From contig NZ_JALOAN010000034.1 in the NCBI RefSeq assembly GCF_023228785.1, positions 1 to 24,986 of the forward strand: a stretch of 24,986 bases of DNA. The letters run 5' to 3'. Made by a program: the position numbers and the translations under genes. Each line of letters begins with the position of its first letter. The first letter of the stretch is position 1. The notes under the pieces are model-generated. The model made no database searches, was not told the origin of the DNA, and saw only the letters and a list, made by a program, of their open reading frames with translations. This stretch comes from Sulfurimonas sp. GTDB lineage: Bacteria; Campylobacterota; Campylobacteria; Campylobacterales; Sulfurimonadaceae. Shown here piece after piece: positions 1-6,832 of this stretch.

Positions 1-789
1 GTAGATATGAAAAACACCAACTTTGATAATATCGCAAAAGATATTCAAACACTAAATGAGGATGCCCTAAATGGGGTTTATGACATAGTAGCTATTAGTT
101 TTGCACTATATCCGCATATAAAAGAGGAGTATGCACCGCTTAGAACTGCTGTTAGTTTTGGCGAGGGTTATGGTCCAAAACTTATAAAGAAAAAAGGAGC
201 TACTCTAAAGAGAAACTTCAAAGTAGCTCTTAGTGGCAAACACACTACAAATGCGATGCTCTTTCGCATAGCTTACCCAGATGCTAGAATCACCTACATG
301 AACTTCTTAGAGATTGAAGAGGCTGTTTTAAGTGGAAGCGTAGATGCTGGAGTATTAATCCATGAGAGTATTTTGGAGTTTGATGATAGATTAGAAGTAG
401 AGCGTGAGATGTGGGATATCTGGCAAGAGCTAGCTGGAGATGAACTCCCTCTTCCTCTTGGTGGAATGGCAATAAGACGCTCACTTCCACTCAACAAAGC
501 CATAGAGTATGAAGCGACTCTAACAAAGGCCGTTGCAGTTGCAAGAGAGCATAAAGATAGACTCTCAAAGATGCTTATAGAGCGAGATCTAGTGCGAATT
601 GATGCAGATACGCTAGATAGATATTTAGAGCTCTATGCAAATGATGACTCTATCACTCTAAGTGAGATCCAGTATCGTGCTATAAATAAGCTTTTTGAAC
701 TTGGATATAAGCACGGGTTTTACGACACACTCATTAAAGCCGAAGATTATCTCATACCAACAGAGTATAAAGAACTTAGGAACTCATAA
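1..789 (+). CDS. mqnD: MqnD, 1,4-dihydroxy-6-naphthoate synthase (5'-partial)
   Basis: This enzyme of the futalosine menaquinone pathway converts cyclic dehypoxanthine futalosine to 1,4-dihydroxy-6-naphthoate in the cytoplasm. It has the periplasmic-binding-protein fold typical of MqnA/MqnD. The reading frame is open to the first base (Val-Asp precede the ATG at 7), and the family normally has about 25 more N-terminal residues holding an HSPDADD-like motif. The ATG at 7 is therefore internal and the gene is cut by the window edge. Visible family features are the SFGEGYGPKL segment, the HTTNAMLFRIAYP segment, and the conserved LIHE motif, whose His (codon 361-363) is the proposed catalytic base in the family. 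fliQ follows after 4 bases. Identification is confident; the completeness of the gene cannot be judged. Confidence 0.9.
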   Translation, partial: VDMKNTNFDNIAKDIQTLNEDALNGVYDIVAISFALYPHIKEEYAPLRTAVSFGEGYGPKLIKKKGATLKRNFKVALSGKHTTNAMLFRIAYPDARITYMNFLEIEEAVLSGSVDAGVLIHESILEFDDRLEVEREMWDIWQELAGDELPLPLGGMAIRRSLPLNKAIEYEATLTKAVAVAREHKDRLSKMLIERDLVRIDADTLDRYLELYANDDSITLSEIQYRAINKLFELGYKHGFYDTLIKAEDYLIPTEYKELRNS

Positions 790-793
790 ACTG

Positions 794-1060
794 ATGGAAG
801 CCAAACTAATAGCACTCGGGATTGAAACCTTTAAGATAGCACTACTTCTTGCTCTTCCAGGACTTCTTACCGGTATGTTTTTAGGTTTGGCTGTTAGTAT
901 CTTTCAAGCGACTACTCAGATAAACGAGATGACTCTCTCTTTTATCCCAAAAATCATAGGCGTAGTTGTTGTCATTATCCTTACAATGCCGTGGATGCTA
1001 AACTCCATGATAGATTTCTCTACAAATGTCTTTAATATGATGCCAAGCTTTATAGAGTAG
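794..1060 (+). CDS. fliQ: FliQ, flagellar type III export apparatus protein
   Basis: FliQ is a small inner-membrane subunit of the flagellar export gate, working with FliP and FliR. The 88-residue product has two hydrophobic segments (about residues 12-35 and 50-72). Between them lies the family signature: FQATTQINEMTLSFIPKI. The open frame extends upstream to an ATG at 695, but those 33 residues overlap mqnD and have no FliQ similarity. The ATG at 794 gives the usual family length and has AGGAA about 11 bases upstream. The stop is followed two bases later by murB. Adjacent fliQ and murB are also seen in Helicobacter, which supports the phylum assignment. Confidence 0.93.
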   Translation: MEAKLIALGIETFKIALLLALPGLLTGMFLGLAVSIFQATTQINEMTLSFIPKIIGVVVVIILTMPWMLNSMIDFSTNVFNMMPSFIE

Positions 1061-1062
1061 TA

Positions 1063-1863
1063 ATGACTAAAACTATAGACTTTGCAAAATTTTCTTCTAT
1101 CAAGATAGGAGGAGTTCACGAAGTTACTCTTTTAGAAGATCCAAATGATTTTAATGATGATTATTTTCTTATTGGATCTTGTAATAATGTTCTAGTTGGG
1201 TCCAATATTCCAAAACTTATGAAACTCTCTAAGAAATACGACTACATAAAAATAGAAGATAATATTTTAAAAATCGGGGCTGCCACTCCTTCTGGAAAAT
1301 TAGCTTCTTTTTGCAAAAAAAACAATATTGCTAACTTTGAATTTGTCTCACATTTGCCAGGAACTTTGGGCGGTTTAGTCTACATGAACGCTGGACTTAA
1401 AGAGTATGAGATCTTCAATAATCTTCTTAATATCACAACAACAAAAGGCAAATTTGAGAAAAAAAGTATCAACTATGGCTACAGAAATACAGATATAAAA
1501 GAACCTATTTTAGAAGCATCATTTATTCTTGAGTATGGTTATAGTGATGAAAAAGCAGAGCTATTTAAAAAGATGAGGGCAAATCAGCCAAGTGGAGCTA
1601 GTGCAGGGAGTTGTTTTAAAAATCCTAAAGGTGACTATGCTGGTAGACTAATTGAAGCGGTTGGATTAAAAGGAAAAAGAGTAGGAGCGATGGAATTTAG
1701 CACTAAACATGCAAACTTTTTACTAAATAGTGGAGGTGGTATTTTTGAAGATGCCATCGCACTCATAGAAGAAGCTCAAAGAAGAGTTCTTCAAGAGTTT
1801 GGCATCTCTTTAGAGTGCGAAGTGATTATACTAGATGAGAGATGGTTAAAAACGAAGCATTAG
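1063..1863 (+). CDS. murB: MurB, UDP-N-acetylenolpyruvoylglucosamine reductase
   Basis: MurB is an FAD enzyme that reduces UDP-GlcNAc-enolpyruvate to UDP-MurNAc with NADPH, the second committed step of peptidoglycan synthesis. The 266-residue protein is of the short type. It shows an FAD-binding GSCNNVLVG segment (38-46), LPGTLGG (98-104), YRNT (140-143, the substrate/catalytic Arg region) and SAGSCFKNP (180-188), in which Ser183 matches the proton-donating Ser of E. coli MurB. A C-terminal LECEV carries the expected Glu (about 253). It begins two bases after the fliQ stop, so it is probably translationally coupled. Its last 18 bases overlap the 3' end of the convergent beta-barrel gene, so any terminator must lie inside coding sequence. 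Confidence 0.95.
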   Translation: MTKTIDFAKFSSIKIGGVHEVTLLEDPNDFNDDYFLIGSCNNVLVGSNIPKLMKLSKKYDYIKIEDNILKIGAATPSGKLASFCKKNNIANFEFVSHLPGTLGGLVYMNAGLKEYEIFNNLLNITTTKGKFEKKSINYGYRNTDIKEPILEASFILEYGYSDEKAELFKKMRANQPSGASAGSCFKNPKGDYAGRLIEAVGLKGKRVGAMEFSTKHANFLLNSGGGIFEDAIALIEEAQRRVLQEFGISLECEVIILDERWLKTKH

Positions 1864-2598
1864 ACCTCCATAAAATCCTGCAAACTTCAAATCAATATCA
1901 AAATCGCTTCCATCTTCTACATCGATTTTTTGAACCCTATAACCTAGTTCTATAGCTGGTTGAACTACTGGTGATATATCAAAAGTGTAGTCAACTTTTA
2001 CGCGGACATCATAGACACTATTTGAACTATAAGCTACATATTTTATATCACTCTCTAAGCCAATGTTTGTTGATGGGATCTCAACACGAGCTCTTAAATA
2101 TAGAAGTGGAATAGCTATAGTCTCACTCTGTGAATAGCCATAAAATAATGGAACTTTTGGATCTGCATCTAAAGAAGCCTCAACAATTTTTATATCCAAA
2201 CCAAGATCTAATGTAGTCCAAGCGGTATTATCTAAGATATTATAATATGGAATAATATCATACTGCTTCATATCGTAAGCCACTTTAGTAGTTGTATTTC
2301 CTATATTAAACTCTTTAAATTTACCACTACCCACACCAGAATCTTCAACAGATGCATACTCTAATCTTATGTTTGGGACAATTGGTACTGGATGTTTAAT
2401 TAGTGCCCAAAAGTACATAGATGAATTAGTAGGCTCACTTGAACTATAGCGACCATTTGCGCCATTATCAGTGTAGCTTAGTTTTCCACTTGATTTTTGA
2501 TCCCATAAACCAATCCCTGCTTCTACTTTCATCGTATCTGCATTAGCGGTACAGAGACAAACTCCAACAAATAAGAGTGTTGTTACTATTTTTTTCAT
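1846..2598 (-). CDS. outer-membrane beta-barrel protein, TIGR04219-like
   Basis: This 250-residue secreted protein is predicted to sit in the outer membrane. Residues 1-20 form a classical signal peptide (KK, a hydrophobic core, then ANA before DT). The rest alternates polar and hydrophobic residues with many aromatic, Gly and Ser/Thr residues, as in porin-like barrels. The chain ends GFYGGLMLRF, with the terminal Phe used by the BAM machinery and the Gly-Gly that I recall from the TIGR04219 barrel family (recalled, not searched). Its substrate is unknown. AGGAA lies 6 bases upstream of the ATG, and a TATAAT at 2625-2630 on this strand gives it its own promoter. The stop region overlaps the murB 3' end. 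Confidence 0.8.
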   Translation of the reverse strand: MKKIVTTLLFVGVCLCTANADTMKVEAGIGLWDQKSSGKLSYTDNGANGRYSSSEPTNSSMYFWALIKHPVPIVPNIRLEYASVEDSGVGSGKFKEFNIGNTTTKVAYDMKQYDIIPYYNILDNTAWTTLDLGLDIKIVEASLDADPKVPLFYGYSQSETIAIPLLYLRARVEIPSTNIGLESDIKYVAYSSNSVYDVRVKVDYTFDISPVVQPAIELGYRVQKIDVEDGSDFDIDLKFAGFYGGLMLRF

Positions 2599-2624
2599 TG
2601 AATTTCCTAATAATAATTTTCATT

Positions 2625-2630
2625 ATTATA
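2625..2630 (-). promoter_or_regulatory. -10 box for the beta-barrel gene
   Basis: An exact TATAAT on the minus strand lies 26 bases before the start codon, implying a leader of about 20 nt that includes AGGAA. No -35 element is evident, which is normal for sigma-70 promoters of Campylobacterota. A second TATAAT-containing run lies just upstream (about 2638-2649) and could also serve. Confidence 0.45.
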
Positions 2631-2660
2631 GCAAGTGATTATAATTATAGACTTTAAAAG

Positions 2661-2689
2661 AAAAATTTTAGGGCATAAAAGCCCTAAAA
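2661..2689 (-). terminator. intrinsic terminator ending the tpx 3' region
   Basis: Read on the minus strand there is a perfect 9-bp stem (TTTTAGGGC pairing with GCCCTAAAA, loop TTTTAT) followed immediately by TTTTT and CTTTT. On the plus strand the stem is followed by A residues, so the signal is directional and serves the tpx transcript. Confidence 0.8.
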
Positions 2690-2861
2690 AAGGAGGAAGA
2701 ATAAAATGAGTTATCAATTCATTTTGTTTTGGCACCAAAGGCGCCAAGAGTTACAAAGAGGGGAAGTAGTGTAACTCTTGAAAATTATCTTAGGAACGTT
2801 TGACTAGAGAGCAGCTTTTCTAAAGAAGCTGCGCTTATAAAGCTTGCTTTCTAAAGAAAGC
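2690..2861 (-). ncRNA. structured tpx 3' region, candidate 3'UTR-derived small RNA
   Basis: Between the tpx stop and its terminator the minus-strand RNA can form successive stem-loops: 2846-2861 (6 bp), 2833-2843 (4 bp), 2811-2832 (7 bp), 2745-2780 (11 bp perfect, 14-nt loop), 2729-2747 (8 bp with one G-U) and 2703-2725 (7 bp). The 11-bp and 8-bp hairpins overlap by three bases, so they may compete. The mismatch in the 2729-2747 stem is A-C on the plus strand but a G-U wobble on the minus strand, which favours minus-strand RNA as the functional product. Unpaired pyrimidine tracts (CUUCCCCUC in the 14-nt loop, CUUCCUCCUU before the terminator) resemble anti-Shine-Dalgarno sequence. That this is a processed RNA is inference; it could be only a long structured 3' UTR. 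Confidence 0.4.
2706..2774 (+). other. possible 22-codon open frame with a strong ribosome binding site
   Basis: On the plus strand AAGGAGG (2690-2696) stands 9 bases before an ATG that opens 22 codons ending in TAA (predicted MSYQFILFWHQ and 11 more, polar residues). An exact TATAAT lies upstream at 2640-2645. The product resembles nothing I recognise. The frame runs antisense through the hairpin-rich tpx 3' region, whose palindromes could produce this pattern by chance, so I do not call it a gene. Confidence 0.2.
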
Positions 2862-3377
2862 TTATAGAGCAGCTTTTGCAGCTGCTATAGCTTCTTCATA
2901 GTTAGGCTCAGTTGTAATCTCTGGAACAACTTGCTTATAAGTTACCTTTCCATCTTTACCTATTACAAAAATAACTCTTGCTGTAATTCCTGCAAGTGGT
3001 CCATCAGCTAAAAGTACACCATAGTTGTTCGCGAAATCTTTGTTTCTAAAGTCAGAACAAACTTTTAAGTTTTCAATTCCAGCCGCTCCACACCATCTTG
3101 CAGCTGCAAACGGTAGATCCATAGAGACTGTAATAACCTCAACACCTTCTAGTGCTGCTGCTTCTGTGTTAAATCTTCTAGTCTCAGCGTCACAAACACC
3201 AGTGTCTAGTGATGGTACTGCAACAACAAGTTGAACTTTGCCAGTTCCACCGATTTGCTCATCTTGAAGCATTGGATCACAGTTTACTACTGTAGTAACT
3301 GGTGCTGTATCGCCTACGTTGATCTCATTACCCGCTAAATTACATACGATGTCATTTTTGAATGTTACTGTTGCCAT
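2862..3377 (-). CDS. tpx: Tpx, thiol peroxidase (atypical 2-Cys peroxiredoxin)
   Basis: Tpx reduces hydrogen peroxide and alkyl hydroperoxides using thioredoxin. The 171-residue product has the usual family length. It carries the peroxidatic cysteine in PSLDTGVCDAETRRFN (Cys62, with the preceding Thr59 of the catalytic site) and the resolving cysteine in RWCGA (Cys96), matching Cys61 and Cys95 of E. coli Tpx. Additional cysteines at 12, 33 and 107 are not family catalytic residues. AGGAG lies 4 bases upstream of the ATG. A TACAAT on this strand at 3394-3399 could be the -10 box, and two terminator-like hairpins upstream separate it from tsaD, so it is probably a single-gene unit. The 3' end runs into the structured region described separately. 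Confidence 0.96.
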   Translation of the reverse strand: MATVTFKNDIVCNLAGNEINVGDTAPVTTVVNCDPMLQDEQIGGTGKVQLVVAVPSLDTGVCDAETRRFNTEAAALEGVEVITVSMDLPFAAARWCGAAGIENLKVCSDFRNKDFANNYGVLLADGPLAGITARVIFVIGKDGKVTYKQVVPEITTEPNYEEAIAAAKAAL

Positions 3378-3393
3378 TTTGGCTCCTTGATTT

Positions 3394-3399
3394 ATTGTA
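3394..3399 (-). promoter_or_regulatory. candidate -10 box for tpx
   Basis: TACAAT on the minus strand lies in the only stretch between the tsaD-side hairpins and the tpx start. It would leave a leader of only about 10 nt containing the AGGAG ribosome site, which is short but workable. The start point could instead lie further upstream. Confidence 0.3.
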
Positions 3400-3425
3400 T
3401 CTTATTTTTTACTTCAAAATTGAGT

Positions 3426-3450
3426 AAAAAAGAATCACTTTTTTGTGATT
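3426..3450 (-). terminator. second terminator-like hairpin after tsaD
   Basis: On the minus strand AATCAC and GTGATT (6 bp) enclose six A residues and are followed by C and TTTTTT. The stem is AT-rich and therefore weak. Confidence 0.5.
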
Positions 3451-3487
3451 TATTAATTGGACAGGAGAAGTATAAGTAAAATCGGAT

Positions 3488-3527
3488 AAAAAAACTCTTA
3501 TTTAGAAAAATTGTGTTTTTTAATAAG
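3488..3527 (-). terminator. terminator-like hairpin after tsaD
   Basis: On the minus strand CTTATT (3527-3522) pairs with AATAAG (3502-3497) over a long loop, followed by AG and seven T residues. It is about 70 bases past the tsaD stop. The rest of the 220-base gap between tsaD and tpx is AT-rich with no open frame that I can support. Confidence 0.45.
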
Positions 3528-3597
3528 TTTTACTTAAGTTTCTAATATTTTAGTCAGCCTTTTCTAAATAGAAACATTCTACTTAGTGTTAGGTATA

Positions 3598-4575
3598 TTA
3601 TATACTACTTTTTGCAGATATAGAGAGTTCATCTAGGTGAGTAAACATTTTTTTCTCATACATCTCAATAGCCACTCGTCCTATCATAGCTGCATTGTCT
3701 GAACAATACTTTAACTCGCTAAGAAGTAATTTTGCATTGTGTGGTTTTAGTAATTTTTCTATCTCGCTTCTTAAGTATAGATTTGCACTAGCTCCACCAA
3801 CTATTGCAAAGGTTTTTGGTTGAACTTTTTTAAAGTACTTTTTTAGTTTTTGCACTAGATGCATAGTAGCAATATGTTCAAAAGAAGCTGCTATATCTTT
3901 GTAGTCACTCTTGCTGGCATCTTGTAGTGCAACTCTAACAGCATTTTTTAGCCCTGAGTATGAAAATGCGATAAGTGGTGATTGTGAGAGCGGAATAGTA
4001 AAGTTATACCTTGTTCTATCTCCATCTTTTGCTAACTCTTGTATCACAGGTCCACCTGGATAGCCTAGATCCATCATCTTAGCAACCTTGTCAAAACTCT
4101 CTCCAAAGCTATCATCCATGCTCTTTGCAATAGTTGTTATGCTCTCTATAGACTCAACTTGCATCACTTGAGTGTGTCCTCCTGAAACTAACAAAACAGT
4201 TAAAGGAAACTGCGTCTCTTTATCTATAAACAGAGAGTAGATATGACCGATGAGATGGTTAACTGAGATGAGGGGAATCTCTAGTGCAATTGAGATCGCT
4301 TTTGCCATTGTCACACCCTCAACAAGCGTTACTGCTAAGCCAGGGGTAGAAGTTACAGCTACAGCTTTTAACTCACTAAAATAGGGTTTGACTTGCTCTA
4401 AGATCTTTGGAAGTGCCTCTGCATGAAGGCGCGCTGCGAGCTCAGGAACCACTCCACCATACACACTATGCTCTAACTCTTGAGATATTTTTTTATGAAA
4501 AAGAAGTTTTTTTGTTTTTATATCTGTGATAGCTATCGCACTATCATCACACGAGCTCTCTATACTTAGTATCAT
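3598..4575 (-). CDS. tsaD: TsaD, tRNA N6-threonylcarbamoyladenosine transferase (Gcp/Kae1)
   Basis: TsaD transfers the threonylcarbamoyl group from its adenylate to A37 of ANN-decoding tRNAs, acting with TsaB and TsaE, which are not in this window. The 325-residue protein begins with the ASKHA-fold phosphate motif (IESSCDDSAIAI, residues 5-16) and has the metal-binding HLIGH (His107, His111). It also has LVSGGHTQV (129-137), a DDSFGESFDK segment (154-163), VGGASANLYLR (259-269) and CSDNAAMIG with the third metal ligand Asp293. Length and motif order are normal for the family. It starts 21 bases after the dxr stop and ends the cdsA-dxr-tsaD run; two hairpins with T-runs follow. Confidence 0.96.
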   Translation of the reverse strand: MILSIESSCDDSAIAITDIKTKKLLFHKKISQELEHSVYGGVVPELAARLHAEALPKILEQVKPYFSELKAVAVTSTPGLAVTLVEGVTMAKAISIALEIPLISVNHLIGHIYSLFIDKETQFPLTVLLVSGGHTQVMQVESIESITTIAKSMDDSFGESFDKVAKMMDLGYPGGPVIQELAKDGDRTRYNFTIPLSQSPLIAFSYSGLKNAVRVALQDASKSDYKDIAASFEHIATMHLVQKLKKYFKKVQPKTFAIVGGASANLYLRSEIEKLLKPHNAKLLLSELKYCSDNAAMIGRVAIEMYEKKMFTHLDELSISAKSSI

Positions 4576-4596
4576 AAACTTTCCATCTTTTAATAT

Positions 4597-5655
4597 TTAT
4601 AAGTTACTTCTAACTTCTCTATCAATTGCAAACACATCTTCTACACTTCTTGGTATCTCACTAAACTTATCAAAGGCTTCTATAATTGTTTTAGAAATAT
4701 CCATAAATCCTATCTCTTTGTTTATGAACTTAGCTATTGCAACCTCATTTGCAGCGTTTACTACAACACCACGAGCAGGGTTTTTAAGTAATTCTTCTTT
4801 TATCTCCCAAATGGGGTATCTACTTGTCTGGATCTCACGAAACTCTAATGAGCCAATTTCTAATAAATTAACATGATCTAAGATGTTTTCATTCATCTTC
4901 TTATCTAATGCATAGGCTATAGGAAGTTGCATAGATGCACGAGCAAAGTGTGCAGTCGTTGAGCCATCTTTAAAATCTATTAGAGCGTGAATGAGCGACT
5001 TTGTCTCTATAATAGCATCATACTCGCCCTCGCCAAAGAGCCATCTAGCTTCAAGTAGTTCAAACATCTTGTTTGTCATTGTTGCACTATCTATTGTTAT
5101 CTTTTGCCCCATTGACCAATTTGGATGTTTTTGAGTATCTGCTAAGCTAGCATTTTGGAGTTTTTTAATATCCCAATCACGAAAAGCTCCACCAGATGCA
5201 GTGATTATCATTTTTTTAACTTCTCTATCTTGCATAAGATACCAAAGACCAAAATGTTCACTATCTATGGGTTGGATCTTGCTCACATCTATAAAAGCAC
5301 CACAAGCTACAAGTGACTCTTTGTTAGCTAATGCAACTCTTTTTCCGCACTCTAGTGCTTTTAGTGTTGGACGAAGACCTAAAAATCCGACTAGTGCATT
5401 TACAACTAGATCAGACTTAGTATCTTCTATAACTTCTAAAATAGCATCTGTTCCCGAGAATACATTTGGGTGATTTACCTTCTCTATATCAGAAGCATCT
5501 GCGATAACTACAAGCTTAGGAGAGTGCTCCAATATCTGCTTATTTAAAAGCGCAATATTTCTCCCACAAACCAAAACCTCTACATTTATATTAAATTTTT
5601 TAGCAACAAGAAGTGTATTTACTCCTATGGAACCAGTTGAGCCTAGAAGTATCAC
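4597..5655 (-). CDS. dxr: Dxr (IspC), 1-deoxy-D-xylulose 5-phosphate reductoisomerase
   Basis: Dxr is the first committed enzyme of the MEP isoprenoid pathway; it rearranges and reduces DXP to MEP with NADPH. The 352-residue protein has the nucleotide-binding GSTGSIG (5-11), ALANKES (108-114), DSEH with metal ligands Asp131 and Glu133, and ITASGGAFRD (151-160). The flexible-loop block HPNWSMGQKITIDSATMTNK (177-196) and third metal ligand Glu202 follow. The start is GTG, only two bases after the cdsA stop and with no good ribosome site, which suggests translational coupling; the Rossmann motif so close to residue 1 confirms this start. The segment after DSEH is FGLWYLM rather than the common SAIFQ, perhaps a lineage feature. 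Confidence 0.96.
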   Translation of the reverse strand: MILLGSTGSIGVNTLLVAKKFNINVEVLVCGRNIALLNKQILEHSPKLVVIADASDIEKVNHPNVFSGTDAILEVIEDTKSDLVVNALVGFLGLRPTLKALECGKRVALANKESLVACGAFIDVSKIQPIDSEHFGLWYLMQDREVKKMIITASGGAFRDWDIKKLQNASLADTQKHPNWSMGQKITIDSATMTNKMFELLEARWLFGEGEYDAIIETKSLIHALIDFKDGSTTAHFARASMQLPIAYALDKKMNENILDHVNLLEIGSLEFREIQTSRYPIWEIKEELLKNPARGVVVNAANEVAIAKFINKEIGFMDISKTIIEAFDKFSEIPRSVEDVFAIDREVRSNL

Positions 5656-5657
5656 TT

Positions 5658-6422
5658 CTATACAAGTCCACGAAGAAGTACTAGCATAACGATTGCTCCA
5701 AAGAGATAGCCATCTATACGATCTAAGATACCACCATGTCCTGGGAGTATATTTCCGCTATCTTTTACACCTGCACTTCTTTTTAGTGAACTCTCAAATA
5801 AGTCTCCAAAGATAGAACTAATCGCGACCATACAAGAGATTACAAAAGAGTCTGCTAGATCTACCACACTAAGCCCTACAAACATACCAGCAACTGTAGC
5901 GACCAACACACCACCAACTACACCTTCCATAGTCTTGTTTGGGCTTGTCTGGCTAAAAGGAGTTTTACCAATACTCTTGCCCACAGCATAAGCCCCAACA
6001 TCTGTCATTGCTACAATAACCAATAGCCATAACATCATTAGCATTCCATACTCTTGGTACATTGTAAAGATAAAAAGCATTCCTGCAGTTGGGTATATAA
6101 AGGGAAGGAAATTATTCCATTTTAGCTCTTTATCAAAAGCTACTGCACTTGCATAAGCAACTCCTGCTAAAATAAAAAGATCGTCTCCATAAGGATAAAA
6201 TGCAGCAACTATCCAAATACCAAGAGCGTAAATAATAAGCGAATCATTTTTAAGTTCAAAAAGGGCAAGAGCTTCTTTAAAAGCTAGAAGATAGACAACT
6301 CCAAGAACTGCCCACATTAGAAAAAAATTATCTATAAAACCTATGATAAGAACCGCGACAATAAGTGATAAACCCGTTATGATTCTCTCTTTATTTGAGC
6401 CAAAAGCTTTTAAAAATTCCAT
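5658..6422 (-). CDS. cdsA: CdsA, phosphatidate cytidylyltransferase
   Basis: CdsA is an integral inner-membrane enzyme that makes CDP-diacylglycerol from phosphatidic acid and CTP for all phospholipid synthesis. The 254-residue protein has about seven or eight hydrophobic segments. It also has SPNKTMEG (160-167) and the complete CDS signature near the C terminus (SLKRSAGVKD at 212-221, then LPGHGGILDRID at 226-237, with the invariant KD, HGG and DRxD residues). The ATG has AGGAG about 5 bases upstream. It heads the close-packed cdsA-dxr-tsaD group and lies 29 bases after the small acidic-protein gene, with which it may share a transcript. Confidence 0.95.
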   Translation of the reverse strand: MEFLKAFGSNKERIITGLSLIVAVLIIGFIDNFFLMWAVLGVVYLLAFKEALALFELKNDSLIIYALGIWIVAAFYPYGDDLFILAGVAYASAVAFDKELKWNNFLPFIYPTAGMLFIFTMYQEYGMLMMLWLLVIVAMTDVGAYAVGKSIGKTPFSQTSPNKTMEGVVGGVLVATVAGMFVGLSVVDLADSFVISCMVAISSIFGDLFESSLKRSAGVKDSGNILPGHGGILDRIDGYLFGAIVMLVLLRGLV

Positions 6423-6451
6423 AAATCTCCTTTTTCAAGGATTATACCAAA

Positions 6452-6757
6452 TCAGACTTTAATATCTAGTTTATGAAGAGATGGGGCTTTCTCTTCTTCT
6501 TCATCCTCTTTTTCATCATGTTCACTTCTAGCAGTATCTTGATCGGCTGAGTTTTTTTCATGTTCACGATCAGGATCTATCTCATGAGTCTCTTCAGCTG
6601 GACGAACTTCAAGAACTTTTTCATCTTTTTCTTGCATCGCAGCTTGTGCTACCATATTTTGAAAGTCTACACGATTATTATGAGCATTTTGTAAAGAAGA
6701 TGCATTTGCAGTCATCTGGTTTACAAAAATAGCATTTCCGATTGCACCTACTGCCAT
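6452..6757 (-). CDS. small acidic protein of unknown function
   Basis: I do not recognise this 101-residue protein. Residues 1-45 are mildly hydrophobic and probably helical (MAVGAIGNAIFVNQMTANAS), without a convincing signal peptide. Residues 46-93 are highly charged and low in complexity, rich in Glu, Asp, His and Lys, with a run of five acidic residues near 87. The chain ends HKLDIKV. AAAGGAG 6 bases before the ATG is one of the strongest ribosome sites in the window and argues that the gene is real. A TATAAA on this strand at 6778-6783 may be its -10 box. The tail could be disordered or bind metal or basic partners; that is a guess. It precedes cdsA on the same strand. Confidence 0.65.
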   Translation of the reverse strand: MAVGAIGNAIFVNQMTANASSLQNAHNNRVDFQNMVAQAAMQEKDEKVLEVRPAEETHEIDPDREHEKNSADQDTARSEHDEKEDEEEEKAPSLHKLDIKV

Positions 6758-6788
6758 AACATACTCCTTTAATTTATTTTATAAATTC

Positions 6789-6832
6789 AAGGGACTACTA
6801 TTTAATTAGTCCCACAAAGGAACAAGTCCCTT
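6789..6832 (-). repeat. three-part inverted repeat able to form alternative hairpins
   Basis: One AAGGGACTA (6789-6797) can pair with TAGTCCC at 6807-6813 (7 bp) or with AGTCCCTT at 6825-6832 (8 bp), but not both. The array starts immediately past the NFACT gene stop and precedes the acidic-protein gene. Neither hairpin is followed by a good T-run on the minus strand; on the plus strand the longer pairing is followed by TT. Confidence 0.6.

Noticed and set aside
7..9. ATG as the mqnD start
   Set aside because: The frame stays open to base 1 and the family needs about 25 more N-terminal residues, so this Met is internal.
695..793. N-terminal extension of FliQ by 33 residues
   Set aside because: It overlaps mqnD in another frame and has no FliQ similarity; the ATG at 794 gives the normal length.
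2661..2861. Housekeeping RNA (6S, SRP or tmRNA) in the hairpin region
   Set aside because: The structure is a string of short stems, not a single long bulged rod, and none of the signature sequences is present.
3025..3234. 69-codon open frame antisense to tpx
   Set aside because: It is a shadow of the conserved peroxidase gene, with no ribosome site or recognisable product.
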